DNA of 39,246 nt, taken from CAZXCQ01 sp964639275 (GTDB taxonomy: Bacteria; Desulfobacterota; DSM-4660; Desulfatiglandales; Desulfatiglandaceae). This document shows positions 22,083 through 30,725 of this stretch, one piece after another (the first letter of the stretch is position 1; every line of letters starts with the position of its first letter). The stretch spans positions 1 to 39,246 of the forward strand of contig CAZXCQ010000013.1 of the NCBI GenBank assembly GCA_964639275.1, read 5' to 3'. Under the pieces are notes generated by a model. That model did no database searches and was not told the DNA's origin. It saw only the letters and a list, made by a program, of their open reading frames with translations. The position numbers and the translations under genes are program-made.

Positions 22083-23372
22083 ATGAACAATCTGAATAAC
22101 TGCAAGATAATAAGCATCATGCCCCATGGCCCCGCATACCACTTTTCTCCTAATGAGAAGCCAGAGATATGCTGGGAAAAGCCTGATGGAGGTTTAGTAG
22201 GCTTTTGGGCTCGTGAGTGGCTTGATTTGTTAGGAGAAGCGATCTTAAGAGAAACCAACCAATATGCGTGGGAAGTGTGGCAACCAGATCATAGGGCCGA
22301 TCAGATTTATTCAAAAACCTTAGAAACAGGTGTTATCCACCGTTTATTTCCCGCCAAGGACAGGTCCTTGAAACTGGGAATCAGACCTATAAGTAGCTTC
22401 TTTTCAGAAACAATGATTTCTATGCTAAAAGAACTTCAAGACAGTAAGATAATTTTGATGTTTTATGGTACCCATGGTTTTCGCACACCATTCTATATGG
22501 AAATCTTGAAGATATTTGGACCTACAAAGAACTTTCCCATTTTCTTTCGCGGAGGAGGCCAGTTCAAAGCTCCCCTTAGCGAGATGTTGGGCCTTCACAG
22601 ACCTTTAACTTATTTATGTCTTATGGTCGAAGATTTCCGGCTAAAGAGATTTATAAAATATGTAGATGTCATTTCAGAGCAGTCTGAATCAGCATTAAGA
22701 GAGGTTAAAAAGGTCTTTAATGGCCGTATAGAAAAGCTCACCATGGGGTGCGATTTTGACTTTTGGGTGCCTGTACCCTCAACGGAAATAAAGAAATCGA
22801 TTCGTAATAAACTTAATATCCAAGAGAACCAAAAGGTTTTTTTTGCCTCTGGGAATTTCGTGCCTGTAAAGCAGCTGGACAAGCTGTTAGAAGTATTTTT
22901 GCTATTGCAGGATCGTAATGACTTTTTTCTCATAATAGCAGGGCATGGAGATGAAACCTATGCTAATAAGCTCAAATCCCTTGCTGAGCCTTTAGTAGCG
23001 AAGAGAAAGGCCATCTTACATCCCTATGTAACCGGGGAAGGGCTTAGAGACATCTACTGGGCATCAGATTTATATGTTTCAGTATCCACTAACGAGGGTG
23101 GACCTGTGTCCGTAATGAAAGCCATGGCTTGCGGATTGCCCGTTTTATTTACGCCAGTAGGTGAGACAGGAGAAACAATGAAAAAACATAGGGTTGGTAA
23201 GTTTGTACCAATTAAAGATTATGATAAGTGGGCACACGCTATCTTAGAAATTCTCGACAATAAATCACCAAATATCTTTGACATCGAGATGGCTAGAGAT
23301 GCATATGATTGGCCTAATGTCACAAGACGATTTATAAGTATATATAATGATTTATCTAAGAGCTATTATTGA
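22083..23372 (+). CDS. GT4-like glycosyltransferase with altered EX7E motif
   Basis: A 429-aa GT-B fold protein. The N-terminal acceptor domain includes SEQSESALREVKKVFNGRIE; the C-terminal donor domain has VFFASGNFVPVKQLDKLLEV, DFFLIIAGHGDE and STNEGGPVSVMKAMACGLPV. In GT4 enzymes two Glu residues eight apart (EX7E) help bind the nucleotide sugar; here Glu338 is present but the second position, 346, is Lys. The donor or mechanism may therefore differ from standard retaining GT4 enzymes, or activity may be lost. Sugar specificity cannot be read. Cytoplasmic or membrane-associated. Confidence 0.8.
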   Translation: MNNLNNCKIISIMPHGPAYHFSPNEKPEICWEKPDGGLVGFWAREWLDLLGEAILRETNQYAWEVWQPDHRADQIYSKTLETGVIHRLFPAKDRSLKLGIRPISSFFSETMISMLKELQDSKIILMFYGTHGFRTPFYMEILKIFGPTKNFPIFFRGGGQFKAPLSEMLGLHRPLTYLCLMVEDFRLKRFIKYVDVISEQSESALREVKKVFNGRIEKLTMGCDFDFWVPVPSTEIKKSIRNKLNIQENQKVFFASGNFVPVKQLDKLLEVFLLLQDRNDFFLIIAGHGDETYANKLKSLAEPLVAKRKAILHPYVTGEGLRDIYWASDLYVSVSTNEGGPVSVMKAMACGLPVLFTPVGETGETMKKHRVGKFVPIKDYDKWAHAILEILDNKSPNIFDIEMARDAYDWPNVTRRFISIYNDLSKSYY

Positions 23373-23387
23373 ATGAAATAAGTTCAA

Positions 23388-24593
23388 ATGAATTCCACTT
23401 TGTATCTTGACAAGAAAATAGTCGTTTTTGAAAGTGATGATTGGGGAAGGCTGGGAGTGCGCGATCTAGAGGCCTATGGAAGTTTAAAAGCCAAAGGGTA
23501 TAGCCAATTGGGCCAGAATGATTGGGATTATTACTCTCTTGAGTTACCCCAAGACCTAGAAGCACTGTACAGTGTGCTGCTCAGGCATAGCGATGCTTTT
23601 GGCCTTCCGCCTATTTTCACCTGTAACTTTATTGTTGCTAATCCAGATTATGCAAAAATCATGCAAACTGGTTTCCGAGAATTTCATTTTTTAGACCTTT
23701 CACAAGGCCTTCCAAACCTGTGGAAAAACAGGGATCAATTGACTGACAAATATAGGAAAGGAGTCGCGCTTGGATTGGTTTATCCTGGTTACCACGGTCT
23801 TTGCCACTTCCGTTATGAAGCATGGCTTAAGGCATTACAGAACAGGGAGCCCGACGTCTTGGACTGTCTAGAGGAACATGTCAGTTATATTCCCTCATTG
23901 CGGACCGAAGCCTTTTCTTACGAGTATTTGGAAGATGTAAATCCCATTAGTTTCTTATCGTTGAAAGCGCAGGAGGAGAGGATAAAAAAGGGGGTTTGGG
24001 CATTTGAAAGAATATTTGGTTTTCCACCTGTTGTTACTACTGCGCCCCGATACGCCTGGAACCAAGATACAGAAGAAGTTTGGTACAAATACGGTATCAG
24101 GTATATTGGTGCTAGTAATAGCCAAGTAGGCATGATGTCTTCATCCGGTCATCGGCTGGGCGAAAGAAATCAGTGGGGCATGATCTATCTTATCCGAAAT
24201 GTGGCCTTTGAGCCTCGGCGTGAGCAGAGCTGTCAGGATGCCTTTACTGAAATTGATTTTCTTTTCAAAACCAAACAGCCAGCTATTCTTGAGACCCATA
24301 GTATAAATTTCTTGAGTTCCATAAAGAATTTCAGGGAAAAAGCTCTCGAGAGACTCGATCAATTGCTTTATCTGATTGAAAGGAAATACCCTGAAGTTGT
24401 GTACTTGTCCAGCCATCAATTTGGAGACATCTTAGAAAAAGGATACTGCCATCTTAGGAATGGGCGACGTTTGGAAGTTAAAACCTATCGGACAACTCTG
24501 CCTTATTTGGGAAAATTTTACTTGTATAAAAAGAAAACGGCTTTAAAGAGATATTTAAGGAAAAAATCTCGCCCAGGGCTAAGCCGGTTGTGA
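23388..24593 (+). CDS. Polysaccharide deacetylase-like protein
   Basis: A 401-aa protein without signal peptide. Features of the glycoside hydrolase/deacetylase beta/alpha barrel are visible: an early strand ending in IVVFESDDWGRLG, a YPGYHGLCHFRYEAW segment (possible HxxxH metal site), a central strand PPVVTTAPRYAWNQDTEEVW, and a late strand ILETHSINFLSS followed by LDQLLYLIERKYPEVVYLSS. The order suits a deacetylase-like hydrolase, but not all NodB motifs are present, so the exact reaction is unknown. It starts 16 bp after the GT4 gene and is probably co-transcribed with it, so it would act cytoplasmically on precursors. Confidence 0.6.
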   Translation: MNSTLYLDKKIVVFESDDWGRLGVRDLEAYGSLKAKGYSQLGQNDWDYYSLELPQDLEALYSVLLRHSDAFGLPPIFTCNFIVANPDYAKIMQTGFREFHFLDLSQGLPNLWKNRDQLTDKYRKGVALGLVYPGYHGLCHFRYEAWLKALQNREPDVLDCLEEHVSYIPSLRTEAFSYEYLEDVNPISFLSLKAQEERIKKGVWAFERIFGFPPVVTTAPRYAWNQDTEEVWYKYGIRYIGASNSQVGMMSSSGHRLGERNQWGMIYLIRNVAFEPRREQSCQDAFTEIDFLFKTKQPAILETHSINFLSSIKNFREKALERLDQLLYLIERKYPEVVYLSSHQFGDILEKGYCHLRNGRRLEVKTYRTTLPYLGKFYLYKKKTALKRYLRKKSRPGLSRL

Positions 24594-24802
24594 TTAGATT
24601 GGTAAATGTTAGAAGTACTATCATTTATTCTTCATCTAAGAAATATACTCCATCTTGTAGATTGTATTAATAGGAAAAGGTTTACATGTTTCTATCTGAC
24701 GCTTAGCGAAGGTTACTTAGTTAGTAATTTTTCTCTGTGCGGCCGCTTTCGAATGCGGTTTTAAACCCGGGATACATGAAATATATAAAGGGAGGAACTT
24801 CA

Positions 24803-25798
24803 GTGTCAACTTCTCTCGTAACAGGGGCAGCAGGATTTATTGGATCTCATGTCGTCGACGAAGCGTTGGAAATGGGCCACGAAGTCATAGCTCTAGATGA
24901 TTTAAGCGGAGGTTTTCGCGAAAACATAAACAGAAAGGCCACTTTTCTTAGAGGAAGTATTGAGGACACTAACTTCATCAAAACGCTCTTTAAGACAAAT
25001 TCAATTGACTATGTATACCATCTTGCTGCATATGCAGCAGAAGGGCTAAGCCACTTCATTAAACATTTCAACTATTCAAATAATTTGCTAGGAAGTATTA
25101 ATCTCATTAACGCCAGTATCAATAGTGGAACTGTCAAGTGTTTTGTTTTTACCTCTTCTATCGCAGTCTATGGAAGGAACCAGGTTCCTATGACAGAAGA
25201 GACACCACCTAATCCAGAAGACCCTTATGGAATAGCAAAATATGCTGTTGAATTAGACCTAAGAGATTCCAAGGAAATGTTCGGATTGAACCACATAATT
25301 TTCAGGCCTCACAACGTGTATGGGGAACGGCAGAATATCGATGACAGGTACAGAAATGTAATCGGCATATTCATGAAGCAACTTTTGCAAAGAAACCCTA
25401 TGACCATATTCGGAGACGGAGACCAGACGCGTGCATTTTCGTACATCTCAGATGTCGCGCCCATCATCGCCAGGAGCACAGAAAGACCTGAAGCCTATAA
25501 CCAGGTTTTCAATATAGGGGCTGACAAGCCATACACAATCAATTACTTAACGAGTCAAGTAGCAAAGGCCATGAAACTTGAATCTAGTATTCAATATCTT
25601 CCGGCCAGGAACGAAGTAATCCATGCCTTTTCTTCACATGAGAAAGCAAGAGTTTTTTTCGGGGACCTAATGAAAGATGTGCCGCTCGAAATGGGGCTTC
25701 TTAAAATGTCCAATTGGGCAAAAGAGCGCGGAATTAAGAATACTTTGGGATTCCCGGAAATAGAAATTAAAATGAACTTACCAGAATCATGGCGATAG
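24803..25798 (+). CDS. NAD-dependent nucleotide-sugar epimerase/dehydratase
   Basis: A 331-aa short-chain dehydrogenase/reductase of the extended (GalE/WcaG) type. The NAD site is VTGAAGFIGSHVVDEAL, with the acidic DDLSGG after strand 2; catalytic residues lie in FTSSIAVYG and YGIAKYA (YxxxK). FRPHNVYGERQNIDD and FGDGDQTRAFSYISDVA are typical of UDP-sugar epimerases. I chose the GTG at 24803 because GGAGG at 24791-24795 precedes it by 7 bp; in-frame codons upstream lack a site. It would make a nucleotide-sugar donor for the repeat unit; substrate is unknown. The ~210 bp upstream of it hold no gene that I can see. Confidence 0.88.
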   Translation: MSTSLVTGAAGFIGSHVVDEALEMGHEVIALDDLSGGFRENINRKATFLRGSIEDTNFIKTLFKTNSIDYVYHLAAYAAEGLSHFIKHFNYSNNLLGSINLINASINSGTVKCFVFTSSIAVYGRNQVPMTEETPPNPEDPYGIAKYAVELDLRDSKEMFGLNHIIFRPHNVYGERQNIDDRYRNVIGIFMKQLLQRNPMTIFGDGDQTRAFSYISDVAPIIARSTERPEAYNQVFNIGADKPYTINYLTSQVAKAMKLESSIQYLPARNEVIHAFSSHEKARVFFGDLMKDVPLEMGLLKMSNWAKERGIKNTLGFPEIEIKMNLPESWR

Positions 25799-25825
25799 CG
25801 ATCACTTGATTGGATAAGATCCTTT

Positions 25826-26749
25826 ATGACTCCAAAAGTGTCAATAATTATCTTATATTTGAAAGACACAAAATGCCTTTGCGAATGCATCTTATCTCTA
25901 AACAAAATAACTTATCAAAATTTTGATATTATTGTTGTTAACAATGGACCTAAGAACATAACGCTCTATGAACACGTTGCCCCAATATCTGGTCACATTT
26001 CTAAGATTATTGACATGGGACAAAATGCGGGTTTTGCAAAGGGCAATAACACGGGAATCAGGTACGCACTGCAACAAGGGGCTGAATATGTATTATTGTT
26101 AAACGATGATACAGAAGTAGAAAAAGATTTCCTGGGTAATCTTGTCAATATGGCCCAGGCAAATCAAGATGCGGGCACTTTAGGGCCGAGGATATTTTTT
26201 TTTGATGAACCCAAACAAATCTGGTTTGATAGTGGACGATTTGATCCCTCGACCTGTACAGTTAGCTTCTCAAGAGCTGGAGACTTTTGTGATACTTCGG
26301 AAATCAGAAGCGATGAGTCGGACTTTATAACCGGCTGCGCAGTATTGATGAGAAGGAGTTTCATAGAGAAGGTCGGTTTATTAAATGAAGGGTTCTTTAT
26401 CTACTGGGAGGACGTTGACTTGGGATTGCGAGCCATTAAGGCGGGGTTCAAAAATTTGGTTGTGCACAATTCTCATGTCTGGCATAAGGTGACCGTTTCA
26501 ATGGGAGGGTTAAAATCTCCCCGCACCATCTATCATAAGACCCGGAGTCATCTTCTTATGGCCAAGCTTCATGCCCCATCGGCTCTGAACAGACTGCACC
26601 AAGGTTTTTTTCGAGATATTGCGTGGCTTATATTTAAATCACCCGATGGGAACCGCTTTAAAAGAGCCCATGCCTATTTCTCGGCGATAACGGATTATCA
26701 TCTAGCAAGGACGGACAAGGGGCCTCTTTGGCTCTGGAAAGATCTATGA
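25826..26749 (+). CDS. GT2 family glycosyltransferase
   Basis: A 307-aa GT-A fold inverting glycosyltransferase. VSIIILYLKDTKCLCECILS is the nucleotide-binding start, DIIVVNNGPKN and NAGFAKGNNTGIRYAL follow, LLLNDDTEVEKDF carries the metal-binding DxD-like site, and GFFIYWEDVDLGLRAIKAGF has the ED catalytic-base motif. The pattern is that of rhamnosyltransferase-like (WbbL) enzymes. Its stop overlaps an ATG at 26746 that opened a now-decayed methyltransferase gene (ATGA overlap), so the original operon continued there. Confidence 0.87.
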   Translation: MTPKVSIIILYLKDTKCLCECILSLNKITYQNFDIIVVNNGPKNITLYEHVAPISGHISKIIDMGQNAGFAKGNNTGIRYALQQGAEYVLLLNDDTEVEKDFLGNLVNMAQANQDAGTLGPRIFFFDEPKQIWFDSGRFDPSTCTVSFSRAGDFCDTSEIRSDESDFITGCAVLMRRSFIEKVGLLNEGFFIYWEDVDLGLRAIKAGFKNLVVHNSHVWHKVTVSMGGLKSPRTIYHKTRSHLLMAKLHAPSALNRLHQGFFRDIAWLIFKSPDGNRFKRAHAYFSAITDYHLARTDKGPLWLWKDL

Positions 26750-26883
26750 AAAACCTCAGGAAAAGCTATGAAAGATACTGACAGAGGCACCTTCAGAGAA
26801 CCGATCACGAAGAAAATAAAGGGTCGTTTTCGAACGAAATATTTGAGGCAGTTGGCAGCGTGTTGAAATATCGGGAGAGACTT
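26746..26883 (+). pseudogene. Decayed methyltransferase fragment interrupted by MITE-2
   Basis: Starts ATG in an ATGA overlap with the GT2 stop: MKNLRKSYERY, then a TGA, then QRHLQRTDHEENKGSF, SNEIFEAVGSVLKYRERLLG. At 26884 MITE-2 breaks the frame. If one target duplication and the element are removed, the sequence reads RERLLGIGCTNGG, which resembles SAM motif I (LLDIGCGTG). The in-frame TGA shows decay independent of the MITE. A related remnant at 28874 shares KSYERYW and (N)(D/E)(M/I)FEA. Confidence 0.65.
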
Positions 26884-26891
26884 CTAGGCAT
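26884..26891. repeat. 8-bp target site duplication of MITE-2, left copy
   Basis: CTAGGCAT, repeated exactly at 27253-27260. Confidence 0.85.
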
Positions 26892-27252
26892 GGGAGCATT
26901 ACCGCTTTGTTAACAGAGGGATACAATTGAGGAAAAGTGGATGAGGGTGAGAACTTTTCTTCAGTTCCGAGGCTCACGGGCTGGTGTTTTCTGGCGACTT
27001 ATCTGCGGGGGACACCTGCCCCCTCCGCATTCCCGCTCCTCAAAGGGATGAACGAATCATGACCTCCCAAATCCAGCCTGACTGTGAGATGCTGTTATCG
27101 GAATATATCATACCATTGAGGACCGGGTTGCGGCTTCCCCCGCTGATAAGTCTTGAAAACACGGCGCCCTTTCGCCAGTCACTTCTGAAAACCCTCACCC
27201 TCTTATATATTGACGTCATTCATGGAACTGTTAACAAACCGGTAATGCTCCC
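26892..27252. mobile_element. MITE-2: 361-bp non-autonomous element with 25-bp TIRs
   Basis: The ends are 25-bp inverted repeats with one mismatch: 26892-26916 begins GGGAGCATTACCG and 27228-27252 ends CGGTAATGCTCCC. They are bounded by exact 8-bp duplications (CTAGGCAT). A looser second inverted match (GAGGGTGAG...TTTTC) lies further in. A GC-rich hairpin (GGGGG-ACACCTG-CCCCC) is near 27007-27023. An internal frame (26984-27256) does not resemble a transposase that I know. The element differs in sequence from MITE-1 but shares GGG ends and an 8-bp duplication. Confidence 0.85.
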
Positions 27253-27260
27253 CTAGGCAT
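27253..27260. repeat. 8-bp target site duplication of MITE-2, right copy
   Basis: CTAGGCAT, identical to 26884-26891. Between here and 27339 I see no further feature. Confidence 0.85.
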
Positions 27261-27339
27261 TGGATGTACGAATGGTGGCTAGACACCGGCCATAACTTTC
27301 ATAACTTCCTTGATCAACAACCCATGATTCCTCAAGTCT

Positions 27340-28830
27340 ATGCTTAGAGCCAAGATTTCCAAGCACATATGGGGAGTGACCGCAATCGCAGTCGGAATCA
27401 CACTAAGGCTCATCTTGTTCTTATGGAATGATTCTTTGTTTCGCGATGAAGCTAAACTATTGCTTAACATAGTCAACCGGAATTTTGCAGAGTTGGGAGG
27501 CATGCTTGACTATGGTCAGATGGCTCCGTTACCTTTTCTTTGGGGGCTACGACTGCAATACCTTATGGGTGCTAGGTCGGATTTACCTTTTCGGGCGATC
27601 CCATTGACTGCTAGCATTTTATCGCTTATTTTATTTTACTGTCTTGCTTATAAAACCATAAGAAATAAATATGGTATTATCATCTCGACCTGGTTGCTGG
27701 CAGTCGCTCACAACCAAATCCTTTATAGTTGCTTAGTCAAACAATACTCTCTTGACATTCTGATCTCCATTACTCTTATCTTTCTCTCATATCCCGTGCT
27801 CTCAAAGCAATTGAATTGCAAAAGAACTCTATATTTTGCCTCTTTCTGCTCACTCTCAATTTGGCTTTCGCACCCCTCTATCTTTATTGTAGGGGGAGTT
27901 TCTCTCGGATTAATAATAAATCATTATAATAGGAATTTGAGAAATTTGGCATTCTTCTTAGGAATAATCTCTCTATCCTTCACTATACAATATATATTTC
28001 TACTCAAAAACAATACCAGTCCGTATGTGTTGGATTTTTGGGAAAACGACTTTGCTCCTCATGCTTTCACGCTTTGGTACGCTAAGGCTCTTTTGGAGCC
28101 AATTGACGCAATATTGGGGCGTATTCGCTATCTTCAGCCTTTGGTGGGTATCACGTGCATAATCGGATTGGTCCACATCACAACAAGAAAAGAAGGTGGT
28201 TGGAATTCAGTGTTGATCTTTCCTCTGATTTTAGCTTTAATAGCAAGTTACTTTCACAAGTATCCATTTAGCGGTCGATTCCTGCTTTACAATACTCCTG
28301 GATTATTGCTACTTTTTGGATATGGTATTACTGGTATCTCTAATTTAGTGAAAAAGAGGTTTTGGCCGATTTTTTTATTTACTGCCTTAGTGGTTCCGTA
28401 TGCGCTGATTTCCTGTATTACTTTCGGCCGACCTTGCGGCGGCGTCCGAGAGTCGATTAACTATGTTGCTGATAATATTAAAGCTGGCGACATAATACTT
28501 GTTGATTTGTTTTCCGCTCCTGTGTTTAAATTCTATGGACGCTTGACCCCAAGATTCGAATCATCTGCCAACAAAATCATTTTCGAATGGACTGATGAAA
28601 GTACTGTCAAATATGCTCCTTCACCCAAAGCTCTACTGTCCTCAATATCGGGGGACAGCAACATTTGGTTCATTGGTGAAGCCTCGGGCCAGCCAAGGCG
28701 ATTTGAAATAGGTTTCTTGCGCAAAAAAGTCCGTGAGATAAATGACCTCCTTAAAGAGGACCGGAACCTTCTCGACACGCACCTTGTTGACCGTTCATTT
28801 GTGTTACATTATTCGCCTAGAAAGATGTAA
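27340..28830 (+). CDS. GT-C type membrane glycosyltransferase (GT39/ArnT-like)
   Basis: A 496-aa polytopic membrane protein. The first membrane helix (WGVTAIAVGITLRLILFLW) is followed by NDSLFRDEAKLLLNI, with the Asp-Glu of the first periplasmic loop that is the hallmark of PMT/ArnT-like GT-C enzymes. About 9-10 further hydrophobic segments follow, then a ~120-residue soluble C-terminal domain. Such enzymes use polyprenyl-phosphate sugars on the periplasmic side. It probably adds a side-chain sugar, or modifies the glycan, after flipping. Acceptor and donor cannot be deduced. Confidence 0.75.
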   Translation: MLRAKISKHIWGVTAIAVGITLRLILFLWNDSLFRDEAKLLLNIVNRNFAELGGMLDYGQMAPLPFLWGLRLQYLMGARSDLPFRAIPLTASILSLILFYCLAYKTIRNKYGIIISTWLLAVAHNQILYSCLVKQYSLDILISITLIFLSYPVLSKQLNCKRTLYFASFCSLSIWLSHPSIFIVGGVSLGLIINHYNRNLRNLAFFLGIISLSFTIQYIFLLKNNTSPYVLDFWENDFAPHAFTLWYAKALLEPIDAILGRIRYLQPLVGITCIIGLVHITTRKEGGWNSVLIFPLILALIASYFHKYPFSGRFLLYNTPGLLLLFGYGITGISNLVKKRFWPIFLFTALVVPYALISCITFGRPCGGVRESINYVADNIKAGDIILVDLFSAPVFKFYGRLTPRFESSANKIIFEWTDESTVKYAPSPKALLSSISGDSNIWFIGEASGQPRRFEIGFLRKKVREINDLLKEDRNLLDTHLVDRSFVLHYSPRKM

Positions 28831-28873
28831 TTGGAGAGTAATTTTTGCCGTACCGTATGTCGTTTGGAGAAAA

Positions 28874-29115
28874 ATGGAAAAAGGGCCCGAATGGCTTAGG
28901 AAAACTAAATCATACGATCAAAAAAAAGCTATGAAAGATACTGGCATGCGCGCCAACAAACAGCCGACCATGATCGAGATAAAAACTTGTTTCCAAACGA
29001 CATGTTTGAAGCAGCTGATGACATTCCATGTAAATCAAGAAGGATTTCGTCGTTCCTGGAAAAGACGATTTGTTGCGCCACTCATCGGAAGATCGATATT
29101 CGGAGAATGGTTTTG
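28874..29115 (+). pseudogene. Decayed methyltransferase-like remnant with frameshift
   Basis: ATG at 28874 opens MEKGPEWLRKTKSYDQKK; an A8 run near 28919-28926 then shifts the frame, after which the -1 frame reads KSYERYWHARQQTADH, DRDKNLFPNDMFEAADDIPC. This matches the remnant at 26746 (KSYERY, TDHE..K..F.N.IFEA). No SAM motif I is recognisable downstream. This fills most of the 315-bp gap between the GT-C gene and the CDP-alcohol phosphotransferase gene. The exact ends are uncertain. Confidence 0.5.
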
Positions 29116-29145
29116 TGGTGGTATCCTTGTGGAGGCCCGTAAAGG

Positions 29146-29982
29146 ATGAGCGAAAATTCAAAAAATCTGCCAACCCTGAAGGATATACTGAAAGCACACG
29201 CAATAAGACGTGATTACGTGCGTTATTTACCTTTAGCCCGATTTGTACTTTACCCCATAGGCTTTATATTAACTTGGGTTGCAATTAGAATCGGACTAAC
29301 AACCGAAGCAATTGCATGGCTATCCGGGATTCTAGGTATCGCCGGTTGTGTTTGTTTGGCAAGTGGACATGAAAGCCTTCTGCCAGTTGGTATTGGACTG
29401 CTACTATTCTTTAATCTCCTTGATTGCGTGGACGGAAGCATCGCTAGGACTATGGAGACTCAAAATTCTTATGGCAGATTTCTGGACTCGATTTGTGGAG
29501 CCATTGTAGACTTCGCCTTCTGGGGAATTATAGGAATTATGGCATTTCGCTATCCACAACACCTCTATTTTCCTAACCCATTTGGACTAGGCAGCCTTTT
29601 CTGGCTCATGATAGGTGGTTTGACTTGTTTTTTTTGTATTTGGTTGGGATATACTGAACGTACTTTCGATGAATTACTGAGACCATATTGGGATAAACTT
29701 CAAGTAGCCAGTAGGGACGGTGAGGTAACTTCCCCTGACCCGGCAAAAGTACAGCCTGCTGTAAATTGTTCACAGACAGTAGACTGGAGAACGATAATTA
29801 GAACCATAAATACCAATTTACGGGTCCGTGAGACGCACTACCTTGTGCTCGTAGTTGCATTTTGTACAAGCACTGTGGATCTATTGCTAGCCTGTTTCCT
29901 CAGCTATTATTTTCTTCAAGATGTCGTCTTAATCCTCATTTATTCAAGGCGAGGCAAGATGATCAAGAAATCCTTTTATTAA
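29146..29982 (+). CDS. CDP-alcohol phosphotransferase-like membrane protein
   Basis: A 278-aa membrane protein with about six hydrophobic segments. The family motif DxxDGxxAR(x8)GxxxDxxxD is mostly present: Asp93, Asp96-Gly97, Ala100-Arg101, Gly110 and Asp114 (DCVDGSIARTMETQNSYGRF, then LDS). The fourth Asp, expected at residue 118 and thought to be the catalytic base, is Gly; an Asp occurs at 122. CDP-alcohol phosphotransferases move a phosphoalcohol from a CDP carrier to an acceptor alcohol. Either this subfamily uses a different base or the protein is inactive. The product might decorate the glycan with a phosphoalcohol or act in lipid synthesis. Confidence 0.78.
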   Translation: MSENSKNLPTLKDILKAHAIRRDYVRYLPLARFVLYPIGFILTWVAIRIGLTTEAIAWLSGILGIAGCVCLASGHESLLPVGIGLLLFFNLLDCVDGSIARTMETQNSYGRFLDSICGAIVDFAFWGIIGIMAFRYPQHLYFPNPFGLGSLFWLMIGGLTCFFCIWLGYTERTFDELLRPYWDKLQVASRDGEVTSPDPAKVQPAVNCSQTVDWRTIIRTINTNLRVRETHYLVLVVAFCTSTVDLLLACFLSYYFLQDVVLILIYSRRGKMIKKSFY

Positions 29983-30002
29983 TTTCCAAAAGGATACGTT
30001 AT

Positions 30003-30725
30003 TTGGAAGACATAGAAACTATTGCTTCGGTTTTTGAAAATTATCGGCTGCCGTTTCCGCATTCGGAGGAAGGGTGGGCTTGGGCACTAGCGCCTGAGTC
30101 ATCCAAATTCCTTGGGAGTCTGATAAGACATTATGATTTTGAAAATATCTTAGAATTTGGATCGGGCTATTCCTCCTCTATTATTGCTTATGAATTGGAG
30201 AAGTCAAACAGGGGGGTGCTCGATTCGATCGACAGTTCAACATACTGGAGTAACAGGGCTGAAGAACTCGCATCAACATATAACCTTATTCATAGAATCC
30301 GATTTTTCGTTCTCAAGCTAAAATTAACAGTTTACAAAAATCATCCATGCATTTTTTACAATATGGATGAACCCGTCCATCACTTCTGTCAAAAGTATGA
30401 TCTTGTCGTGATTGACGCCCCACATCACGATTTGGGAAGGGATGGTGCTTTATACTACGCTTTTACCAAAGTAAAGGTGGGCGGATATTTCTTTGTTGAT
30501 GATTACAATGCCGATCATATGCGCAGAACCATCAGGAGGTGGATAACTGCCTTTCCTCGCTCGATTTCGATCAAGAGCTTTGTCGAAATAGGTAATGGGA
30601 TAGCCATCATCAAGAAAGAGGGGTTGGTGGCTAATGAGCCTATCATCTCACCTAAACAATTCATTATGGAATGGGCACGCTCTTTGAGAAACTTATTTAG
30701 GCTAAAAATACAAGGAATTGGTTGA
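30003..30725 (+). CDS. SAM-dependent methyltransferase-like protein
   Basis: A ~240-aa class I methyltransferase-like protein: NILEFGSGYSSSIIAYELEK is motif I, DSIDSSTYWSNRAEELAS follows with the acidic binding residue, and YDLVVIDAPHHDLGRDGALYY and VKVGGYFFVDDYNADHMRR are the later strands. The start is uncertain: the frame is open from 29862, but that would overlap the preceding gene by 121 bp. The first start codon after the overlap is TTG at 30003, with AAAGGA about 10 bp before it. Its product may methylate a sugar or lipid. Function beyond the fold is unknown. Confidence 0.72.
   Translation: MEDIETIASVFENYRLPFPHSEEGWAWALAPESSKFLGSLIRHYDFENILEFGSGYSSSIIAYELEKSNRGVLDSIDSSTYWSNRAEELASTYNLIHRIRFFVLKLKLTVYKNHPCIFYNMDEPVHHFCQKYDLVVIDAPHHDLGRDGALYYAFTKVKVGGYFFVDDYNADHMRRTIRRWITAFPRSISIKSFVEIGNGIAIIKKEGLVANEPIISPKQFIMEWARSLRNLFRLKIQGIG

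Noticed and set aside
26984..27256. 90-aa ORF in MITE-2
   Set aside because: It includes the TIR and has no transposase motif; likely chance.
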